From assembly GCA_018902755.1 (NCBI GenBank), contig JAHIQI010000052.1, positions 1-64,000 on the forward strand: a stretch of 64,000 nt of DNA, written 5' to 3'. A program made the translations under genes and the position numbers. Under the pieces are notes generated by a model. The model searched no databases. It had not been told where the DNA came from and worked only from the letters and a program-made list of their open reading frames with translations. Positions 60,006 to 64,000 of this stretch are shown piece after piece; the stretch's first letter is position 1, and every line of letters begins with the position of its first letter. Source of the stretch: Pseudomonadota bacterium (GTDB lineage Bacteria; Desulfobacterota; Desulfarculia; Desulfarculales; Desulfarculaceae).

Positions 60006-60127
60006 GCGGCTTTGCCAGCTGCCCGTGGGCTGTGTTGCCGGCAGCGGTCCAGCCTCGACGTAGCTTGGGCTACGCCTCCGGCTGTCCCTTGCCGGACGCC
60101 TAGCCCACGAACACCTGGCAAAGCCGT
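60006..60127. repeat. long-palindrome intergenic repeat, copy 9
   Basis: 122 bp, GCGGCTTTGCCAGCTGCCCG ... CACGAACACCTGGCAAAGCCGT, with central stem CGTAGCTTGGGCTACG; same subtype as copy 1. It is followed by a GCGTAGGTTGGG...AACCCAACA hairpin (60166-60200). Confidence 0.85.
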
Positions 60128-60264
60128 TGGTAGGATGCGTCGAGTGCGGCACACTCTGAGCAACAGCGTAGGTTGGGTAAAGCGAAGCGAAACCCAACAA
60201 TTTCCGCCGTACAAGGGGCGCTTCCAGGCTGGCTATCCACCCCAACGCGTGGCATTATGGGAAA

Positions 60265-61284
60265 ATGAAACTGCCGGAGCGCTACACTTGCCTGCGGCTG
60301 CCCTTGGTGCTGCTGCTGGTGGCCTTGATCTGCTGGCTGCATTTTCGCCTTGGCCCGGACAAGGCGGTGGCCAGCGTTTTTCTGCAGGACTTTTATTTTC
60401 TGCCCATAATCCTGTCTGGATTTTGGTGGGGCCCCTGGATAGGGCTCATCATGGCCCTGGTGGTGTCGGGCCTCTACGCCCCTTATGTGGTCTTGGTGCA
60501 CCACCTCACCCCGCCGACCATTACCGCCGCCATCACCCAGATGGTTTTGTTCCTGGCCGTGGGCCTTTTGGTGGGCTGGTTGCGCCGCCGGGAGCAGGCC
60601 CACGAGGCCCAAGCCCTGCGGGCCGAGAACCTGGCCGCCGTGGGCCGGGCGGTGGCCAGCGTGGCCCATGACATGAAGACCCCCCTGATGGCCATCGGCG
60701 GCTTCACCGCCCAGGTCAAGCGCAAGATGGAGCCGGGCTGCCCCGAGGAGCATAAGCTGGAAGTGGTCATCGAGCAGACCGCCCGCCTGGAGGGCATGGT
60801 CAAGGAGATGCTGGACTTTTCCAGGCCCCTGGAGTTGCACCGCCAAAGCCTGGACCTCCAGGACTTTGCCGGGCGCACCATGGAGGTGGCCGCGTCCTTG
60901 GCCGAGCAGCATCAGGTGCGCCTGACCAGCGATCTGGAGGAGGGCCTGCCCCTGGTGGAGGCAGACCCCGAACGCTTACAAGAGGCGTTGATAAATCTGC
61001 TGAACAATGCGGTGCAGGCCTCGCCGGCCCAGGGCGAGGTGAGCCTGTCCGCCTGGCGTCAGGGGGAGGAAGTGGTGCTGGCCGTTTCCGACCATGGCCC
61101 CGGGGTCTCCCCCGCCCAGCGCCAACATCTTTTCACGCCCTTTTACACCACCAAAAAAGAGGGCACCGGCCTGGGGCTGCCGGTGGTGCACAAGGTGGCC
61201 GAGGCCCACGGCGGCCGCCTGGAGGTTGGCGACAACCATCCTCAGGGGGCGGTGTTCAGACTCGTTCTACCCTTGGGAAATTAA
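60265..61284 (+). CDS. membrane sensor histidine kinase
   Basis: 339 aa. Four N-terminal helices (~11-28, 42-55, 58-80, 86-105) form an MASE-like sensor without a large periplasmic domain. HisKA follows with phospho-acceptor His135 in VASVAHDMKTPLMAIGG. HATPase_c has the N box LINLLNNAVQAS, G1 SDHGPGVSP, F box FTPFYTTK and G2 GTGLGLPVVHKVAEAHGG. No response regulator lies next to it, so it is an orphan kinase. The ribosome-binding site is weak (GGGAAA). Confidence 0.92.
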   Translation: MKLPERYTCLRLPLVLLLVALICWLHFRLGPDKAVASVFLQDFYFLPIILSGFWWGPWIGLIMALVVSGLYAPYVVLVHHLTPPTITAAITQMVLFLAVGLLVGWLRRREQAHEAQALRAENLAAVGRAVASVAHDMKTPLMAIGGFTAQVKRKMEPGCPEEHKLEVVIEQTARLEGMVKEMLDFSRPLELHRQSLDLQDFAGRTMEVAASLAEQHQVRLTSDLEEGLPLVEADPERLQEALINLLNNAVQASPAQGEVSLSAWRQGEEVVLAVSDHGPGVSPAQRQHLFTPFYTTKKEGTGLGLPVVHKVAEAHGGRLEVGDNHPQGAVFRLVLPLGN

Positions 61285-61299
61285 ACGGCCTTCCCGCCG

Positions 61300-61494
61300 C
61301 TGTGTGGCAATTTTTTTCTTCCCTCGTCATGCCTCTGCTCGCCGGACACCACCCAGCAGCCTTCCACGCCCCACCCCCTCCCGCCTGGGGTAAGGCGAAG
61401 ATCGCCACGTCGCATCTCCCCGGAGATGCTCCTCGCGAAGACTACTATGGCTGTAAGGGCAAAGAGGCGTTGGGCTTTGCTCGGCATCGCCCCG
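61300..61494. repeat. repeat of the TCGCCACGTCGCATCT type
   Basis: 61309-61440 shares GTGGCAAT, CCGCCTGGGG-AAGGCGAAG, TCGCCACGTCGCATCT and GATGCTCCTCGCGA with the element at 30830-31003. No gene is seen. Confidence 0.55.
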
Positions 61495-63156
61495 CTAGAT
61501 ATCGTTCAGCATTCCCTTGCGCAACACCCTTTCGAACAGCTCCACCACCTTGGGGTCGAACTGGCTGCCCGAGCATTGCTTGATCTCGCTTAGGGTCTCC
61601 TCCAGGCTCAGGGGCGGGCGGTAGGGCCGCTGGGTGAGCATGGCGTCGTAGCTGTCGGCCACGGCCATGATGCGCGACAGCAAGGGGATGTCCTCCCCGG
61701 CCAGGAGGTCGGGATAGCCGGTCCCGTCCCAGCGCTCGTGATGGGACCGGATCAGGGGGCGCACCGGGGCCAGGAGCCCCACGTCCCTGAGGATCATCTC
61801 GGCGATGACCGGGTGCTCCTTGATGTGCTCGTACTCCTCGTCGGTCAGGGGCGTCTTCTTGTTGAGGATATCGCCCCGCACCCCGATCTTGCCCACGTCG
61901 TGCAGCTCGGCGGCGAACTCCAGCCGGGTCTGGTCTTCGTCGTCCATGCCCGCTTCCCGGGCCATGGCCATGCACACCTGGCGCACCCGCCCGGCGTGAC
62001 CACGGGTGTAGGGGTCTTTGGCCTCGACCGCCCCGGCCAAGCCCTGCACGATCTCGAAGGCCGCCTGCTTGAGCTGGTCCAGGGTCTGGTTCAGCTCCCG
62101 GCGGAACTGCTCCCGCTCGGCGGCCAGGCGGCGCTGGCGGGTAATGTCCACCGCCGTGCCGATGACTCCGGTCACCCGGCCGTCCTCGTCTATCAGGGGG
62201 CTGTTGTAGGCCAGGAAGATGCGCTCGGAGCCATCACTGCGGATCAGGCGGAACTCCACGTCGTTGACCGTGTGGCCCTGGTCGCGCAGCTCCTTGAAGG
62301 CCTTGACGCAGTGGTAGCGGTCGTCGCGGTGGATGAAATCGGTGAAATAGCGCCCCAGGGCATCGCCGGGCTCCAGGCCCATAAAGGGCTTCACCTTGGG
62401 CCCCACGAAGTTGAAGCATCCCTCCCGGTCCAGGGAATAGATGAACTGGGGGTTACTTTCCACCAGGGAGCGGTAGCGGGTTTCGGAGCGGGCTAGGTCG
62501 GCGGTGCGCGCGGCCACCTGCTCCTCCAGGGAGGCGTTGAGCTGGGCCAACTCCTTTTCCCGGTCCTGCACCTGGATGCGCAGGTCAAGCTGGCGCACCA
62601 GGGCCTGACGGTGCAGCAGGTTGGCCAGGAGCAACAAGAGCACCGCGCCCACCAGGTTGCCGCCGTGGTGCATCAGGGTCTCCGGCGGGGCCATGCTGCC
62701 GGAAAAATAGAGCTGGGGCAGGATGTACACCGCCAGCACCCCCACCCCGGTGATGGCCGCCACCCCCAGGCGAATGGGGATGAGCACCAGGGCGGCGATG
62801 AGCACCAGGATCATGGCCGAATAGTAACGGGCCCCTATGGGGCCCATCTCCACCAGCATGATCTCCAGCATCACCGCCACGGCCAATGCGCCGGCCACGG
62901 TGAGCCCCTCTTGCCAGAGCTGGTTTTTGTAGGCCCGGTTGAGGAAGTACATCAGGCCCATGAGGGCGCTGATGCCCAGGCGCAGAGCCAAAAAATGGGA
63001 GAAGAACTGAGGGAACTGGAACCAGTCAACCAGCGAGAAGGCGGGCACCAGCAACACCCCGGACAAAAAGCCGATTTTCAGACGGGATTGCAGCGTTTCC
63101 ACGTAATGGGCGTGGAAGGCTTGCGGGTCGGCAGGGGACAGGCGGTCTGCTGACAT
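61495..63156 (-). CDS. PAS-HD-GYP cyclic di-GMP phosphodiesterase-like sensor
   Basis: 553 aa. There are six N-terminal membrane helices (~30-180), a short coiled coil, and a PAS domain (~218-330, SLVESNPQFIYSLDREGCFNFVG). The C-terminal HD-GYP domain has HDVGKIGVRGDILNK and SHHERWDGTGYPDLLAGEDIPLLSRIMAVADSYDAM. The HD and GYP residues are intact (GTGYP), so phosphodiesterase activity is expected. There is no GGDEF domain. It sits 13 bases after the papain-like gene in the same direction. Confidence 0.93.
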   Translation of the reverse strand: MSADRLSPADPQAFHAHYVETLQSRLKIGFLSGVLLVPAFSLVDWFQFPQFFSHFLALRLGISALMGLMYFLNRAYKNQLWQEGLTVAGALAVAVMLEIMLVEMGPIGARYYSAMILVLIAALVLIPIRLGVAAITGVGVLAVYILPQLYFSGSMAPPETLMHHGGNLVGAVLLLLLANLLHRQALVRQLDLRIQVQDREKELAQLNASLEEQVAARTADLARSETRYRSLVESNPQFIYSLDREGCFNFVGPKVKPFMGLEPGDALGRYFTDFIHRDDRYHCVKAFKELRDQGHTVNDVEFRLIRSDGSERIFLAYNSPLIDEDGRVTGVIGTAVDITRQRRLAAEREQFRRELNQTLDQLKQAAFEIVQGLAGAVEAKDPYTRGHAGRVRQVCMAMAREAGMDDEDQTRLEFAAELHDVGKIGVRGDILNKKTPLTDEEYEHIKEHPVIAEMILRDVGLLAPVRPLIRSHHERWDGTGYPDLLAGEDIPLLSRIMAVADSYDAMLTQRPYRPPLSLEETLSEIKQCSGSQFDPKVVELFERVLRKGMLNDI

Positions 63157-63169
63157 AGGCGGTCTTTCT

Positions 63170-63826
63170 TCAGCTTCTAACAGGTTCCTCGCTGGTTATG
63201 TAGGCAGCATAGCGCATTTTGACCTCTTCCGGCGTACGCAATGACCAGGGCTCCAAAAGATCGCTCTCGAACAGGCGCTGGGGGCTGATGCGAGAGGGGT
63301 GCCATTTCTTGAGCAGGGCGCATTCGCGGTATTCGGGCAAACAGTGCAGGGCGAAGGCCACCAGCTCCGAGCAGAACCAGGTGGAGCGGCTGTTGAAGGG
63401 GTTGCGCCACCCGGCGCACACGTCCCAGCGTTCGCCCAGCTTCACCAGCTTGTCGGTGAGCATGCCGAAGATGCCCGCGAAGGAATACCCCTGGCCCAGC
63501 TTGGCCCGGGCCGCGTCCAGGATCAGCCCGGCCCGCTTGGCGTTCATCTCCTTGGGGCGCTTGAAGTAGACCTCGTACTGGTTGCCGAAGTAGTGGCTAA
63601 GGTGGTTGCGCACCACCCCCTGGCCGGTGGCCTCTATGCAGTAGGTCTCGTCCTCCACCAAAAAGGCGTGGGACACCGAAATGCCGCTGACGGCCTCGTC
63701 GCCGGTGGCGATGGTGATGCCCTCGCTCACGAAGGTGCCGGGCATGAAGGAGAATCCCACCAGGCCGGGCTCGTAGTTGACGCCGTAGACCGGCTTGACG
63801 TATATGCGCTCACTGGACTGGGGCAT
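63170..63826 (-). CDS. YiiX-like permuted papain-fold protein
   Basis: 218 aa with ATG after AAAGGAGGGG. A His near residue 53 (VSHAFLVEDE, with EATGQGVV) precedes the Cys in STWFCSELVAFALH (~151). This order is typical of circularly permuted NlpC/P60-like YiiX enzymes. They are amidases or peptidases of unknown substrate. No signal peptide is apparent, so it is probably cytosolic. It may share a transcript with the HD-GYP gene and with the MBL hydrolase upstream. Confidence 0.75.
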   Translation of the reverse strand: MPQSSERIYVKPVYGVNYEPGLVGFSFMPGTFVSEGITIATGDEAVSGISVSHAFLVEDETYCIEATGQGVVRNHLSHYFGNQYEVYFKRPKEMNAKRAGLILDAARAKLGQGYSFAGIFGMLTDKLVKLGERWDVCAGWRNPFNSRSTWFCSELVAFALHCLPEYRECALLKKWHPSRISPQRLFESDLLEPWSLRTPEEVKMRYAAYITSEEPVRS

Positions 63827-63838
63827 GGGTCCCCTCCT

Positions 63839-64000
63839 TTAAAGGGTCAACACTCCGCCCAGGGGCAGGTTGTGCACCTTGGCGGCCAGCTCCGGGTCCG
63901 CGGCCAGGGACTCGCCCAACAGCTTCTGGCTCAGGCCCAGGGGCTCGTTGCACAGGGTGAAGGTCCCCCAGTGCACCGGGATCATGCGCTTGGCCCCGCT
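63839..64000 (-). CDS. C-terminal end of an MBL-fold metallo-hydrolase (start outside window)
   Basis: The minus strand is open from the window edge to TAA at 63839 and gives 53 residues. They include KRMIPVHWGTFTLCNEPL and a final LPLGGVLTL. The PVHWGTF histidine and context match the end of UlaG/NAPE-PLD-like beta-lactamase-fold hydrolases. It lies 12 bases before the YiiX-like start, so it is probably the first gene of that operon. Confidence 0.75.
   Translation of the reverse strand, partial: SGAKRMIPVHWGTFTLCNEPLGLSQKLLGESLAADPELAAKVHNLPLGGVLTL

Overview
The window is about 64 kb of GC-rich DNA, roughly two-thirds G+C. It suggests a strictly anaerobic Desulfobacterota (former Deltaproteobacteria) chromosome, most like Desulfarculales-type sulfate reducers or syntrophs. 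The evidence is a Wood-Ljungdahl CODH/ACS cluster, DUF134/DUF5320 proteins, an ATP synthase Fo operon separated from F1, an in-frame UGA selenoprotein and an HD-GYP sensor. The lineage is inferred from gene content only. No rRNA, tRNA, transposase, integrase, phage gene or CRISPR array was found.

Layout. 1-7.6 kb: carbonyl-branch genes cooS/acsA, acsB, acsC and acsE. They are bracketed by two proteins that share a C-terminal motif of about 32 residues. 7.7-11.9 kb: a frameshifted methyltransferase, a DUF134/DUF5320 island with a paired operator-like palindrome, a TraT-like lipoprotein and a SpoIIAA-like protein. 11.5-21.6 kb (minus): a tightly overlapping housekeeping operon purL-purQ-yhaM-like-tmk-holB-ricT-metG, then a DUF4019 protein. 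22-31 kb: a nucleobase permease, two methyltransferases (one AT-rich and probably acquired), an acetyl-CoA hydrolase/GNAT fusion, a sulfotransferase, an AEC transporter and a TPR protein. 31.2-40.7 kb (minus): a full ilvDBNC-leuCDB operon ending in a secreted acetolactate decarboxylase and preceded by a previously unlisted 44-aa Ile/Leu/Val-rich leader peptide. 41-42 kb: prmA and dodecin. 42.3-46.9 kb: the Fo operon atpZ-atpI-atpB-c5-atpE-atpF'-atpF plus a cytidylate-kinase-like gene. 47.3-50.1 kb: siroheme synthase-ccsA-hemA. 50-55 kb: an AT-rich dGTPase, a truncated GNAT remnant, a tandem repeat and an M16 peptidase. 55.4-64 kb: a small lipoprotein, an MFS transporter, a CC/Se-motif selenoprotein, a multicopper oxidase with a SHOCT protein, a histidine kinase, an HD-GYP protein, a papain-like protein and a partial MBL hydrolase.

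The standout is in the ATP synthase operon. One 406-aa gene encodes five tandem c-subunit hairpins. Only the first and fifth keep the two ion-binding carboxylates, while the middle three have Gln in place of the essential Glu. A normal 82-aa c subunit with Glu32 and Glu65 lies directly downstream. This predicts a heteromeric c-ring, probably Na+-coupled, with fewer ion sites than hairpins. In an acetyl-CoA-pathway anaerobe that would suit a low ion-motive force.

Intergenic space is colonised by at least nine copies of a ~122-bp long-palindrome repeat and by shorter hairpin repeats.
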